64,000 nucleotides of DNA. It comes from Burkholderiaceae bacterium (GTDB lineage Bacteria > Pseudomonadota > Gammaproteobacteria > Burkholderiales > Burkholderiaceae_A). Below the pieces are notes generated by a model. The model was not told the DNA's origin and did not search any database. It was given only the letters and a program-made list of their open reading frames with translations. A program made the position numbers and the translations under genes. Positions within the stretch are counted from its first letter, which is position 1, and every line of letters begins with the position of its first letter. Below, in pieces: positions 41,546-50,233 of the stretch. The stretch covers positions 1-64,000 of the forward strand of contig JAGYIP010000009.1 in NCBI GenBank assembly GCA_018402635.1, written 5' to 3'.

Positions 41546-42556
41546 ATGCGACCCACCCTGCCTCTTCTTGTCAAGACTGACTTTCCTGCGCTGCGTCGCA
41601 CGGCCCTGGAGACGCTTCAGGTCAACCTAGGCTACAAGTGCAATCAGTCCTGCCTGCACTGCCATGTTAACGCCGGGCCCAACCGCACGGAAATGATGGA
41701 CCAAGACACGGTGCGATTGGTTCTGAATGTGCTTGAAGATCGTCAAATTAAGACGCTGGATCTAACAGGAGGGGCCCCCGAACTTAACGAGAACTTTCGT
41801 GCACTTGTGCAACAAGCGCGTCGTATGGGTGTACGTGTCATCGACCGCTGCAACCTGACCATCCTCTCAGAGCCTGGACAGGAGGGATTGGCCGAATTCT
41901 TGGCCGTGCAGGGCGTCGAAGTGACCGCCTCTCTGCCCTGCTATACGCCCTCGAATGTGGATCGCCAGCGCGGCGATGGAGTGTTCGAGCGCAGCATCGC
42001 GGGTTTGCAGATGCTCAATGCGCTTGGCTACGGGCGGCAGGGTTTCGGGCTGACCCTCAACCTCGTCTACAACCCGCAAGGCCCGGTGCTGCCGCCCGCG
42101 CAAGGGCCTCTTGAGGCCGATTACAAGCGAGAACTCTGGCAACACTTTGGTATTGAGTTCAACCAGTTGTTTGCCATCACGAACATGCCAGTGCAACGTT
42201 TTGGCAGCACCCTTGTGAGCAAGGGAAGTTTTGAGGGGTACATGCAGCTGCTCAAAGAGTCCTATCGGCCAGAAAACCTGCCGACGGTAATGTGCCGCAG
42301 CCTTCTGAGTGTGGACTGGCAGGGGTACCTCTACGACTGTGACTTCAACCAGATGCTGGGCATGCCCGCCGCACTTGGGTCTGCGGCAAGGCCGCACCTA
42401 CGTGACCTGCTTACCGCCGACGCTCTTGGGACTGCAATCCGCGTGGCAAACCACTGCTACGGCTGCACCGCAGGGCAGGGCAGTAGCTGCGGCGGTGCCC
42501 TGGAGGCCGAACACAGCAGCAGCCCGAGCCTCCCGCACGCCACGGGGGACGCCTGA
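41546..42556 (+). CDS. arsS: ArsS-type radical SAM protein (arsenosugar biosynthesis family)
   Basis: 336 residues. The radical-SAM cluster site is CNQSCLHCH (Cys32, Cys36, Cys39; CX3CX2C), followed by LDLTGGAPELNENF, the family's signature. The C-terminal part has VMCRSLLSVDWQGYLYDCDFN and HCYGCTAGQGSSCGG, a Cys-rich auxiliary site. In ArsS proteins of other species a residue in this last motif may be selenocysteine; here all are ordinary Cys codons. ArsS makes the C-As bond to the ribosyl group in arsenosugars. It heads a five-gene operon. Confidence 0.88.
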   Translation: MRPTLPLLVKTDFPALRRTALETLQVNLGYKCNQSCLHCHVNAGPNRTEMMDQDTVRLVLNVLEDRQIKTLDLTGGAPELNENFRALVQQARRMGVRVIDRCNLTILSEPGQEGLAEFLAVQGVEVTASLPCYTPSNVDRQRGDGVFERSIAGLQMLNALGYGRQGFGLTLNLVYNPQGPVLPPAQGPLEADYKRELWQHFGIEFNQLFAITNMPVQRFGSTLVSKGSFEGYMQLLKESYRPENLPTVMCRSLLSVDWQGYLYDCDFNQMLGMPAALGSAARPHLRDLLTADALGTAIRVANHCYGCTAGQGSSCGGALEAEHSSSPSLPHATGDA

Positions 42557-44721
42557 TGAGTGCTTCCGGCAGCTGGGTGCGCTGGCTTGTTCTATTGCTG
42601 GCTCTGCTTGGTCTGTGGCTGGCTTATTGGCATTGGGACCTGGGCCAATGGCTTACCTTGGAACGGCTTAAGGCCGGCCGCGATACGCTTATTAGCCTCT
42701 ACGCGGACCAACCGGTGCAGACTGCGCTGACCTTCTTTGGGGTCTATGTGCTGGCTGCGGCACTGTCCTTTCCCGGAGCGTCCATTTTGACCTTGGCTGC
42801 GGGGGCGATGTTTGGCTGGGCAATGGGGCTCTTGCTGGTGTCGTTTGCCTCAAGCCTCGGCGCCTTGCTGGCCTTTTGGGTATCTCGCTACATGCTGCGT
42901 GACGTTATCGAGCAGCGCTTTGGCAAGCTGCTTCAGCCTATCAATGAAGGGTTGGCGAAAGACGGTACTTTTTACCTGCTGACGCTGCGGCTCGTGCCCT
43001 TATTTCCGTTCTGGCTGATTAATCTGTTGATGGGGCTGACCACACTTGGAGCCCGTAGGTTTTATATCGTCAGCCAGATTGGCATGCTGGTTGGCACGGC
43101 GGTCTACGTTAATGCAGGCACTCAACTGGCTGCAATCGATACGGCTGCAGACGTGCTCTCGCCCGGGTTGTTAGCTAGCCTGGTGCTGCTTGGCGTGTTT
43201 CCTCTGCTGGCAAAGTTCATGGTGGACGCCCTGCAAAGACGCAAGCTCTACGCACGATGGCCACGGCCCGCACGTTTTGACCGCAACCTGGTGGTCATCG
43301 GCGCGGGGGCCGGTGGGCTGGTGTCGGCCTATATTGCAGCGGCTGTCAGGGCCAAGGTCACTCTTATCGAGGGCCACAAGATGGGCGGTGACTGTCTGAA
43401 CTATGGGTGTGTTCCCAGTAAGGCATTGATTCGCTCGGCCAAGGCCATGAAGCAGCTGCGAAATGCCCATACGCTTGGTATTCGAAACGTCCTCGGTGAG
43501 GTTGATTTTGCGGGCGTGATGCGCCGCGTGCATGAGGTCATTGAGGCGATCGAACCCCACGACTCGGTTGAGCGTTACACCTTGCTGGGCGTGGAGGTGC
43601 TTGAAGGTCATGCGCGCATCACCTCGCCCTGGTCGGTGGAGGTTCGCCAAGCCGATGGTTCGGCCCAGACACTGACCACCCGCAGCATCGTTATTGCGGC
43701 GGGTGCCAGTCCTTTTGTTCCGCCCATTGCAGGGCTAAAGGAGGCGGGCTTTCTCACCAGTGACACGATCTGGGGCCTCACTGAATTACCCAAGCGCTTG
43801 GTTGTGCTGGGGGGAGGCCCAATTGGCTGCGAACTCGCGCAGAGTTTTGCTCGCCTGGGCAGCACAGTGACCCAGGTAGAGATGGCGCCGCGCCTTATGT
43901 TAAGGGAGGATCCCGATGCAAGCGACCTGGTGGCCGCTTCGCTGCGGGTTGATGGGGTCAATGTGCTCACCGGTCATCAGGCGATTCGAGTGGAGGTCTG
44001 CGAGGGTGAGAAACGCCTCATCGTGCGGCACGGCGATGAGGAGCTGCCGATTGCTTTCGATCAGTTGTTGTGCGCAGTGGGTCGCAGTCCCCGTGTCACG
44101 GGCTACGGGCTTGAGGAGCTTGGCATTACCCTCACGCCGCAAAAGACGATCCAAACCAACGCCTTCCTGCAGACCCTCTACCCCAATATTTACGCCGTCG
44201 GCGATGTGGCAGGACCATTTCAGTTCACCCACACGGCCTCGCACCAAGCCTGGTATGCCGCAGTCAACGCGCTATTTGGACGTTTCAAAAGGTTTAAGGC
44301 GGACTACACCGTTATTCCCTGGGCGACCTTCACCGACCCGGAAGTTGCGCGCGTGGGGCTCTCCGAGACCGAGGCTCGCGAGCAAGGTGTGGCCCATGAG
44401 GTTACCCGCTATGGCATGGACGACCTGGATCGCGCTATTGCCGACGGTACGGCTCACGGTTTTGTTAAGGTACTGACCGTACCTGGCAAGGACAAGATCT
44501 TGGGTGTCACGATCGTTGGCGAACATGCGGGCGACCTCTTAGCTGAATATGTGCTTGCCATGAAATACGGCTTAGGTTTGAACAAGATTCTCGGCACCAT
44601 CCACACCTATCCCACGCTGTCTGAGGCAAACAAGTATGCGGCCGGCCAATGGAAGCGGGCTCATGCGCCGCATCGTCTATTGGGCTGGCTGGCGCGCTTT
44701 CACGCCTGGGAGCGGACATGA
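42556..44721 (+). CDS. TVP38/TMEM64 membrane domain fused to mercuric-reductase-like flavoprotein
   Basis: 721 residues. Residues 1-230 are a TVP38/DedA-like membrane domain (FPGASILTLAAGAMFG, then RLVPLFPFWLINLLMG). Residues 245-721 are a class-I pyridine nucleotide-disulfide oxidoreductase: FAD motif VVIGAGAGGLVSAYIAA, redox GGDCLNYGCVPSK (Cys-x4-Cys), NAD motif VVLGGGPIGCELAQ, and a dimerisation domain with HTYPTLSEA. This domain order is known in several bacteria and often sits in arsenosugar-type clusters. It shares one base with the arsS stop (TGATG). The substrate is unknown. Confidence 0.9.
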   Translation: MSASGSWVRWLVLLLALLGLWLAYWHWDLGQWLTLERLKAGRDTLISLYADQPVQTALTFFGVYVLAAALSFPGASILTLAAGAMFGWAMGLLLVSFASSLGALLAFWVSRYMLRDVIEQRFGKLLQPINEGLAKDGTFYLLTLRLVPLFPFWLINLLMGLTTLGARRFYIVSQIGMLVGTAVYVNAGTQLAAIDTAADVLSPGLLASLVLLGVFPLLAKFMVDALQRRKLYARWPRPARFDRNLVVIGAGAGGLVSAYIAAAVRAKVTLIEGHKMGGDCLNYGCVPSKALIRSAKAMKQLRNAHTLGIRNVLGEVDFAGVMRRVHEVIEAIEPHDSVERYTLLGVEVLEGHARITSPWSVEVRQADGSAQTLTTRSIVIAAGASPFVPPIAGLKEAGFLTSDTIWGLTELPKRLVVLGGGPIGCELAQSFARLGSTVTQVEMAPRLMLREDPDASDLVAASLRVDGVNVLTGHQAIRVEVCEGEKRLIVRHGDEELPIAFDQLLCAVGRSPRVTGYGLEELGITLTPQKTIQTNAFLQTLYPNIYAVGDVAGPFQFTHTASHQAWYAAVNALFGRFKRFKADYTVIPWATFTDPEVARVGLSETEAREQGVAHEVTRYGMDDLDRAIADGTAHGFVKVLTVPGKDKILGVTIVGEHAGDLLAEYVLAMKYGLGLNKILGTIHTYPTLSEANKYAAGQWKRAHAPHRLLGWLARFHAWERT

Positions 44722-44744
44722 CCCTCAACCAATGAAATGGGTTC

Positions 44745-45422
44745 ATGACACTTCCGCCTATCTCAATTGTGATGCCCGTCCTCAATGAGGCTCAAGACAT
44801 CGAGGCTACATTGACCCATCTCGCGCCATTGCGTCAGCGTGGAGTCGAGGTGGTTGTTGTTGACGGCGGCAGCCACGACGACACCGTGGCTCGCGCCACT
44901 CCCCTGGCCGATCTGGTTGTTCATGCGCCATGCGGTCGGGCCCGTCAGATGAATGCTGGGGCAGCCATCGCGCAGGGAAAGCTCTTATTGTTCTTGCATG
45001 CCGACACCTCCTTGCCGCCCGATGCCGATGGTCTGATTCAGCAGGCCTTAACTAGTGGGCTGTGGGGGCGGTTTGACGTTCGCATCCTGGGTCGGCACCC
45101 GATGCTAAAGGTTATTGCCGTGCTTATGAACTGGCGGTCGCGGCTGACAGGCATTGCCACGGGTGATCAGGCCCTCTTCATGAGGCGTGAGGCGTTTGAA
45201 CGCGTGAATGGATTTCCGGACCAGCCCCTCATGGAGGACATTGAACTATCTCGTCGTCTGCGAAGCCTGGCTGCGCCCATCTGCCTAGCCCAATCTGCAA
45301 CCACCTCGGGCCGGCGCTGGGAATCACGCGGGCTCTGGCGAACCATCATTCTTATGTGGTGGTTGCGTTGGCGCTATTGGCGAGGCGACTCCGCCCAACA
45401 ATTGGCGAAGGCCTATCGATGA
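44745..45422 (+). CDS. Family 2-like glycosyltransferase (TIGR04283 type)
   Basis: 225 residues. A GT-A fold is seen: ISIVMPVLNEAQDIEATL, VVVVDGGSHDDT, and LLFLHADTSLPPDA (the D-x-D-like metal site). The C-terminus MEDIELSRRLR is typical. The TIGR04283 family is known from arsenosugar operons and is thought to glycosylate intermediates. It lies 24 bp after the fusion gene and overlaps the next gene. Confidence 0.85.
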   Translation: MTLPPISIVMPVLNEAQDIEATLTHLAPLRQRGVEVVVVDGGSHDDTVARATPLADLVVHAPCGRARQMNAGAAIAQGKLLLFLHADTSLPPDADGLIQQALTSGLWGRFDVRILGRHPMLKVIAVLMNWRSRLTGIATGDQALFMRREAFERVNGFPDQPLMEDIELSRRLRSLAAPICLAQSATTSGRRWESRGLWRTIILMWWLRWRYWRGDSAQQLAKAYR

Positions 45423-46030
45423 GCACGGCCATCGTCGTGATGGCCAAGGCGCCGATTGCGGGCCTGGTAAAGACGCGGCTTATTCACGCCCTGGGTGCGG
45501 ACGGGGCGGCACGTCTGGCGCATCGCCTGCTGGTACACAGCCTTGATGCTGTGCTTGAATTTAAGGCTGATCATTGGGAGTTGTGCGTGTCACCTTCCAC
45601 TCAGCACCCGGCCTTCAAGCAGGCGACTATGAACGCCGGAGAACGTCTTCAACTGACGCTTCAAGGTGAGGGTGATCTGGGCGAGCGGATGCACCGCGCC
45701 TTTGAGCGCCTGCTGCAGACCCATGACAAGGCCTTGCTTATCGGCACCGATGCGCCGGCACTCAACACCCATCGTTTGCAACTAGCCGAGGCAGCCCTGG
45801 ATGATCATGACGCGGTCTTCGTGCCGGCGATGGATGGCGGCTATGCGCTGGTGGGCCTCACCAGGCCCTTACCCTTGCTCTTTGAGGCAATGACATGGAG
45901 CACGCCTCAGGTGATGGCTGAAACCCGCAGTCGCGCGCGACAGGCCCAAGTGAAATGGGTAGAGCTGGCCCCTGTTCATGATATTGACGAACCGGCAGAC
46001 CTTATACATCTGCCAGGAGACTGGCGATGA
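45419..46030 (+). CDS. DUF2064/TIGR04282-type nucleotidyl/glycosyltransferase-like protein
   Basis: 203 residues from ATG 45419, which overlaps the previous stop (ATGA); a longer frame to 45356 is antisense to nothing useful and rejected. It has a GT-A-like nucleotide site: VVMAKAPIAGLVKTRL, LLIGTDAPAL and DDHDAVFVPAMDGGYALVGL. The TIGR04282 group accompanies TIGR04283 in arsenosugar clusters, where it is annotated as a glycosyltransferase. The reaction here is not proven. Confidence 0.85.
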   Translation: MSTAIVVMAKAPIAGLVKTRLIHALGADGAARLAHRLLVHSLDAVLEFKADHWELCVSPSTQHPAFKQATMNAGERLQLTLQGEGDLGERMHRAFERLLQTHDKALLIGTDAPALNTHRLQLAEAALDDHDAVFVPAMDGGYALVGLTRPLPLLFEAMTWSTPQVMAETRSRARQAQVKWVELAPVHDIDEPADLIHLPGDWR

Positions 46031-47166
46031 TTCGGCGTGTGGTACTGGCTGGTGCGGGCCATGCCCACGCCCATGTACTTAAGGCCTGGGCCAGTGCGCC
46101 CGTTGCCGGGGTTGAACTGGTGGTGGTGTCGCCTTATGCGCTGGCCCCTTACTCGGGGATGGTACCCAGCTGGCTAAGCGGTACCTACCGGTTTGAAGAC
46201 ATCGTTATCGACTTCCCCCGCCTCTGCGAGCAGGCGGGTGCGCGCTGGATTAAGGCCGAAGTTGCAGGTCTGGATCCTCAGCACCAGACCCTTATCCTAA
46301 GCAACGGGGCGTGCCTGCAATACGACTATCTGTCACTGAACGTGGGCTCGACTCTGGTGCCGCCCAGCGGTGCTTTTCGAGCGCAGATTCTTCCTATGCG
46401 CCCACTGGCGGACCTTCACGACCGCTACGAGGCACTGCTCTTGCAGTGGCGCCTCGATGCGGGCGACCAGCCCTTGCGGGTGGCTGCGGTGGGAGGTGGC
46501 GCTGCCGGTTTTGAGTCGCTGTTGGCGGTTCTGCGGCGCCTGCGACTGGAGCGTCCCGACCGTGTCGTGCACGGCGCCCTAATGACCCGCAGTCAAACTA
46601 TTCTGCCGGGCTACCCGCCGGGGGCGCAGCGCGCGGCCCTGCGATGCCTGCGGGAGGCCGGTGTCGATCTGCAATTGGGAACCGCCTGGTGCGACAGCAT
46701 CGGTGACTGCAGTGATTGGGTGCTTTGGGCCACTGGGGCACAGCCACACGCTTGGCAGCGCGACCCTGTGTTGATGGGGGGCCTTACCGTGAGTGAACAG
46801 GGCTTTGTGCAGGTGGACTCACACCTGCAGTCGGTCTCGCATCCAAACGTATTCGCCTCAGGCGATTGCGCGCAGTGGGTTTCGCCACTGCCTAAGGCCG
46901 GGGTGTATGCAGTGCGCATGGGAATGGTCCTGGCCCACAACCTGCAGGCTGCCCTTACGGATCAACCCTTAAAAGCCTACGAACCTCAGTCCGAGTTCCT
47001 TTCGTTGTTGGCAACTGCCGACGGCAAGGCCATTGCCTCGCGGGGGCGATGGAGCCTGTCGGGTCGCTGGGCTTTTTGGCTTAAGGATTACATTGACCAG
47101 GAATTCATACGCCGCTTTTCATCGCTTCAATTGCCATCCGCGCAAGCTCAAGGAAACATTCGATGA
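46027..47166 (+). CDS. SelD-associated-type FAD/NAD(P)-dependent oxidoreductase
   Basis: 379 residues. The N-terminus VVLAGAGHAHAHVLKAWA and PYSGMVPSWLSGTYRFEDI match the family of pyridine nucleotide oxidoreductases that is often fused to SelD (selenophosphate synthetase). A central NAD motif is RVAAVGGGAAGFESLLA, and the FAD end is VFASGDCAQW. Its start overlaps the previous gene by 4 bp and it ends the operon. It is a stand-alone version without SelD. A role in redox of selenium or arsenic species is plausible but inferred. Confidence 0.87.
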   Translation: MIRRVVLAGAGHAHAHVLKAWASAPVAGVELVVVSPYALAPYSGMVPSWLSGTYRFEDIVIDFPRLCEQAGARWIKAEVAGLDPQHQTLILSNGACLQYDYLSLNVGSTLVPPSGAFRAQILPMRPLADLHDRYEALLLQWRLDAGDQPLRVAAVGGGAAGFESLLAVLRRLRLERPDRVVHGALMTRSQTILPGYPPGAQRAALRCLREAGVDLQLGTAWCDSIGDCSDWVLWATGAQPHAWQRDPVLMGGLTVSEQGFVQVDSHLQSVSHPNVFASGDCAQWVSPLPKAGVYAVRMGMVLAHNLQAALTDQPLKAYEPQSEFLSLLATADGKAIASRGRWSLSGRWAFWLKDYIDQEFIRRFSSLQLPSAQAQGNIR

Positions 47167-47292
47167 ATTCCACCCGATGCGGCGAGGCCAAGAGCGCCTT
47201 GACTGCCTCAGGCTAGAGGATTCGTCGCCGCTTGCTACCGGGCTTTCAGTCTTCGGTTTGTGCAGGCCGACCTTCTGAGCTACTCTTTTGTT

Positions 47293-47655
47293 ATGTTTGA
47301 TTACAACATCAGCCAATACGAAAGCATGCTTACCATCCGCCTCCACAATGCGGTGACCGAGGCCGATATTTTGTTGCTTATTCCCAAGGTTGATGAGTAT
47401 CTTGAGCATCACAAAAGGTTGGCTGGAGTCATGTTAATTTCCAAGGACTGGGCGGGCTGGGAAAGTTTTGCGGCGCTTCGGGCAACCATGACCTTTCTAA
47501 GGGGCCACCATCACAAGATTAGTCGAATAGCCTTGGTAACGAACTCTGTGCTGGCCGATCTCATACCCCTATTCGCCGGGCGCTTGGTAAATACCACCAT
47601 TCGGCATTTTCGCTATGAAGATGAGGCGAGTGCCAAGATCTGGCTAACAGGTTAA
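47293..47655 (+). CDS. SpoIIAA/STAS-like protein
   Basis: 120 residues from ATG 47293. The pattern of strands and helices (MLTIRLHNAVTEADILLLIPKVDEYLEHHKRLAGVMLISKDW is the central part) matches the SpoIIAA-like family (PF11964), small STAS-fold proteins of unknown binding partner. The in-frame extension to 47260 lacks support. The gene stands alone between the ArsS operon and an unrelated membrane gene. Confidence 0.75.
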   Translation: MFDYNISQYESMLTIRLHNAVTEADILLLIPKVDEYLEHHKRLAGVMLISKDWAGWESFAALRATMTFLRGHHHKISRIALVTNSVLADLIPLFAGRLVNTTIRHFRYEDEASAKIWLTG

Positions 47656-47658
47656 TCC

Positions 47659-47799
47659 TCACTTCCAATGTAGCGTTTCACCCCACTCGTCCTCGAGCAA
47701 TTCCATCTCGCGATCAGCCAAGGCTGCTATCGCAAAACACAAACATTGGCGCTCACCCTCACCATATGTGCGCTCTGCGTAATCGACTTTAAGTGATCT
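47659..47799 (-). pseudogene. Short acidic coding remnant on the minus strand
   Basis: A 46-codon frame reads ..YGEGERQCLCFAIAALADREM and ELLEDEWGETLHWK before a TGA at 47659. Its composition is clearly protein-like (acidic, amphipathic helix), but there is no start codon in the open stretch after the upstream TAA. It may be the truncated end of a gene. The rest of 47656-47902 shows nothing else. Confidence 0.3.
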
Positions 47800-47902
47800 C
47801 CCTTATGATTCGTAGCTGGTAAAGACTGAAGCTACCTCAGCCCAGCATTAGCATAAAGTAGTCGCAAGTAGCTGGGGTTCTAAGCTAGTGAGGTAAGACG
47901 AA

Positions 47903-48451
47903 ATGAAGGGAGTTCTTGGGGTGCTTGGACCACTTGGGAGAGGTTTAATTATTGGAGCTGGCCTACTGGTCATCTCTTTTTATGTTTATCCCGACTACCC
48001 ATTGCTTTCATTGGGCTTGGTATTGCTTGCCATGGCCGTGGGGTTTTGGCTACGAAAGCCATTGCTGCAAGAGCAGTTTTTAAGGCGTGGCATTCCTTAT
48101 TACCTGCAGCAAATCGTTGTGGCTGATGCCAGCCTTCATCAAAGGCTTATGATGGCCGCAGGCCGCAGCTTTACAACCACGCTTGATCGTTTCGAGCTGA
48201 AGTTTTCTTATGCCTCCCGTCTGTCGGAGCAGACTCTCCTTCAAGACAAAACGCTTTCTCTTATGATGCTTGATGTCATCGATCGTCGTACGGGGTTTAA
48301 CCTTTGTAGCTTCCAGCCTTCGCCAAACCCCGTTGAAAAAGACGGCGACTTCCATCCCAAAACCTTCGGGGATGACTCCGTCTTAGCCATACTTGAAGCA
48401 GAGCTTGTGGCTCATTTGTCTGTGCTGCAGAACCCGGCCCAGAGCTCTTAG
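47903..48451 (+). CDS. Membrane-anchored protein of unknown function
   Basis: 182 residues. Two hydrophobic segments at about 11-28 and 33-48 form an N-terminal hairpin in the membrane. Residues 55-180 are a soluble domain with no recognised motif; it contains RRGIPYYLQQIVVADASLH and a possible helical region TLLQDKTLSLMMLDVIDRR. It has no operon partner. A role cannot be assigned. Confidence 0.55.
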   Translation: MKGVLGVLGPLGRGLIIGAGLLVISFYVYPDYPLLSLGLVLLAMAVGFWLRKPLLQEQFLRRGIPYYLQQIVVADASLHQRLMMAAGRSFTTTLDRFELKFSYASRLSEQTLLQDKTLSLMMLDVIDRRTGFNLCSFQPSPNPVEKDGDFHPKTFGDDSVLAILEAELVAHLSVLQNPAQSS

Positions 48452-48529
48452 AGCGTCGGCTCTGTGAACGAAAAGGTGTGAGGCAAGAGAACCTCCCCGT
48501 TTGACGCTGGCTAAAGCTTCTGTTTCAAT

Positions 48530-48700
48530 CGTGTAGCCTCTTAAAGGGAGTAGCTGACTTCGCCCGAGGTTTTCGGGCTTAGCGGAGCTGTCGTCAATAC
48601 GTTTTCGTGAACCTGGCAGGCCACGAAAACCGGCAGTTCTAACCAGGGTTTGCATTCACCAATGCATGCGCTGGGCGGCAAGACTGACGGGGATCCTTCT
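48530..48700 (+). ncRNA. yybP-ykoY manganese riboswitch
   Basis: The leader of terC has the conserved blocks of this class: GGGAGTAGC at 48546-48554, then a hairpin (GCCCGAGGTTTTCGGGC), TCGTCAATACG at 48591-48601, a long P-stem (GTTTTCGTG / CACGAAAAC) and GGCAAGACT at 48677-48685. The yybP-ykoY aptamer binds Mn2+ and commonly sits before alx/terC or mntP. Its position 50-60 bp upstream of the terC start agrees. Exact ends are estimated. Confidence 0.8.
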
Positions 48701-48746
48701 ACATCACTCAAAGCTTTGCCAGCCTTGAGATAGAGGTTCCTAATTT

Positions 48747-49784
48747 ATGATCTCAATCGGTACACCACTGCTTTGGCTGTTGTTTAGCCTGTTTGTACTC
48801 GTTGCGCTTGCTATTGATTTTCTTGCGCTTAACCGCCAAGGTGCTCATACCGTCAGTATTAAAGAGGCAACCATCTGGTCGCTTATCTGGGTGGCCGTCT
48901 CCTTTGTTTTTGTTGCCTGGCTCTGGTGGTACCTTGGGGGTCTTGATGAGGACCCTGCAGCGCAGACGCTTGCCAATGCAAAGGCGCTTGAGTTCGTTAC
49001 GGGGTACCTCATTGAGAAGGCACTGGCAGTAGACAATATTTTTGTCTTTTTAATGCTTTTCACCTATTTTGCGGTGCCCCCCGAGTTTCAAAAGCGTGTG
49101 CTCATGATCGGAATTCTTGGGGCGCTGGTTCTGCGCGCCGTCATGATTCTTTTGGGCGCCTGGCTTATTTCTCAGTTTCATTGGGTGATGTACGTTTTCG
49201 GCGCCTTCCTTGTTTACACGGGTGTGAAGATGTGGTGGGCCGCAGGCCAGGAACCCGATCTTGACAACAACCCAGCCCTTTTATGGGTGAAGCGCCGCAT
49301 GAAAATTTCACCGCATTACGACGGTGAACGTTTTTTCACCGTGGTGGATGGCGTAAAAATGGCCACCCCTTTGTTTGTTGTAATTGCACTCATTGGCATT
49401 GTTGACGTTATTTTTGCGGTGGACTCCATACCTGCTATTTTCGCAATTACGACCGACCCCTTTATTGTTCTCACGTCAAATGTTTTTGCCATTCTTGGGC
49501 TGCGGGCCCTGTACTTTGTGCTTGCGGGCATGCATGAGCGTTTTCATTTGCTGTCTTATGGGCTTGCCATTGTTCTGGTCTTCATTGGCGTGAAGATGCT
49601 GCTCATCGACATTTATAAAATTCCAATTGCCTGGTCCTTGGGTTTTACTGTGACGACTCTTGCCCTCACTATGTTGCTTTCTCTGCGAATTCCGGCCAAG
49701 CCTGGTGAGGCTGGCTCGGCCTTTCCTTTTGAGCCCAAGGTGAAGCCAGACCCAGACACGAAGTCGCAGTCTGAAAGGGGTTAG
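48747..49784 (+). CDS. TerC/Alx-family membrane protein, probable Mn2+ exporter
   Basis: 345 residues with about nine transmembrane helices. The TerC signatures are GYLIEKALAVDNIFVFLMLF and GIVDVIFAVDSIPAIFAIT; the paired acidic residues in EKxLAVDN and DVIFAVDS are the likely metal ligands. Alx/TerC proteins export manganese in E. coli and other bacteria and are controlled by a Mn2+ riboswitch, as seen just upstream here. The C-terminus is polar and probably cytoplasmic. Confidence 0.93.
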   Translation: MISIGTPLLWLLFSLFVLVALAIDFLALNRQGAHTVSIKEATIWSLIWVAVSFVFVAWLWWYLGGLDEDPAAQTLANAKALEFVTGYLIEKALAVDNIFVFLMLFTYFAVPPEFQKRVLMIGILGALVLRAVMILLGAWLISQFHWVMYVFGAFLVYTGVKMWWAAGQEPDLDNNPALLWVKRRMKISPHYDGERFFTVVDGVKMATPLFVVIALIGIVDVIFAVDSIPAIFAITTDPFIVLTSNVFAILGLRALYFVLAGMHERFHLLSYGLAIVLVFIGVKMLLIDIYKIPIAWSLGFTVTTLALTMLLSLRIPAKPGEAGSAFPFEPKVKPDPDTKSQSERG

Positions 49785-49849
49785 GGGGTTTGTAGTAAAG
49801 TCTGGTCAGAAGCGGTTCAAATGTTCTTTAGAAGAAGGTGATAGGTCTT

Positions 49850-50167
49850 ATGCCAAGCGCGTACTTTATTAATCCAGAACAGGCCTCTGTTGAAGAGATC
49901 GATCTTGACAACGGTCTTGATTCCATAAAGAAGTGGATTGGCCAAGACAGCATCGACAGTGATGAGGTGGGTCGCGATGGCGATCTTCTCTTCTTTGATG
50001 AGGCCTGTTTTATTCGGGCAAAGCCCGATTCTAAAAGGTTCAAACTCGACACACTTGCACCGGTAGCTGGAAAGGGTGTTTTCGTGGGCTCTGCCGGTGG
50101 GCCGGAAAGCCTCAAAGACCCCTCGGTTTCGCTCGAGGCGCTCAAAGCGCGAGTGGTGTTTTCCTAG
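49850..50167 (+). CDS. Small acidic cytoplasmic protein, DUF3846-like pattern
   Basis: 105 residues from ATG 49850 with a nearby AGAAGAAGGTGA leader. An acidic first half (EEIDLDNGLDSIKKWIG) is followed by DLLFFDEACFIRAKPDSKRFKL and APVAGKGVFVGS, a layout that recalls DUF3846-type proteins. This similarity is loose. No partner gene is evident; terC lies 65 bp upstream. Confidence 0.55.
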   Translation: MPSAYFINPEQASVEEIDLDNGLDSIKKWIGQDSIDSDEVGRDGDLLFFDEACFIRAKPDSKRFKLDTLAPVAGKGVFVGSAGGPESLKDPSVSLEALKARVVFS

Positions 50168-50233
50168 CTTTTTATCGCGCGTCTAGCCGTTAACTTCTAA
50201 GAGCGGTCTTTTTCTTTCGCTTGGGTTGGCCCG

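Noticed and set aside
48383-48655. 90-residue minus-strand frame upstream of terC
   Set aside because: It runs antisense through the Mn2+ riboswitch, whose conserved blocks explain the sequence better.
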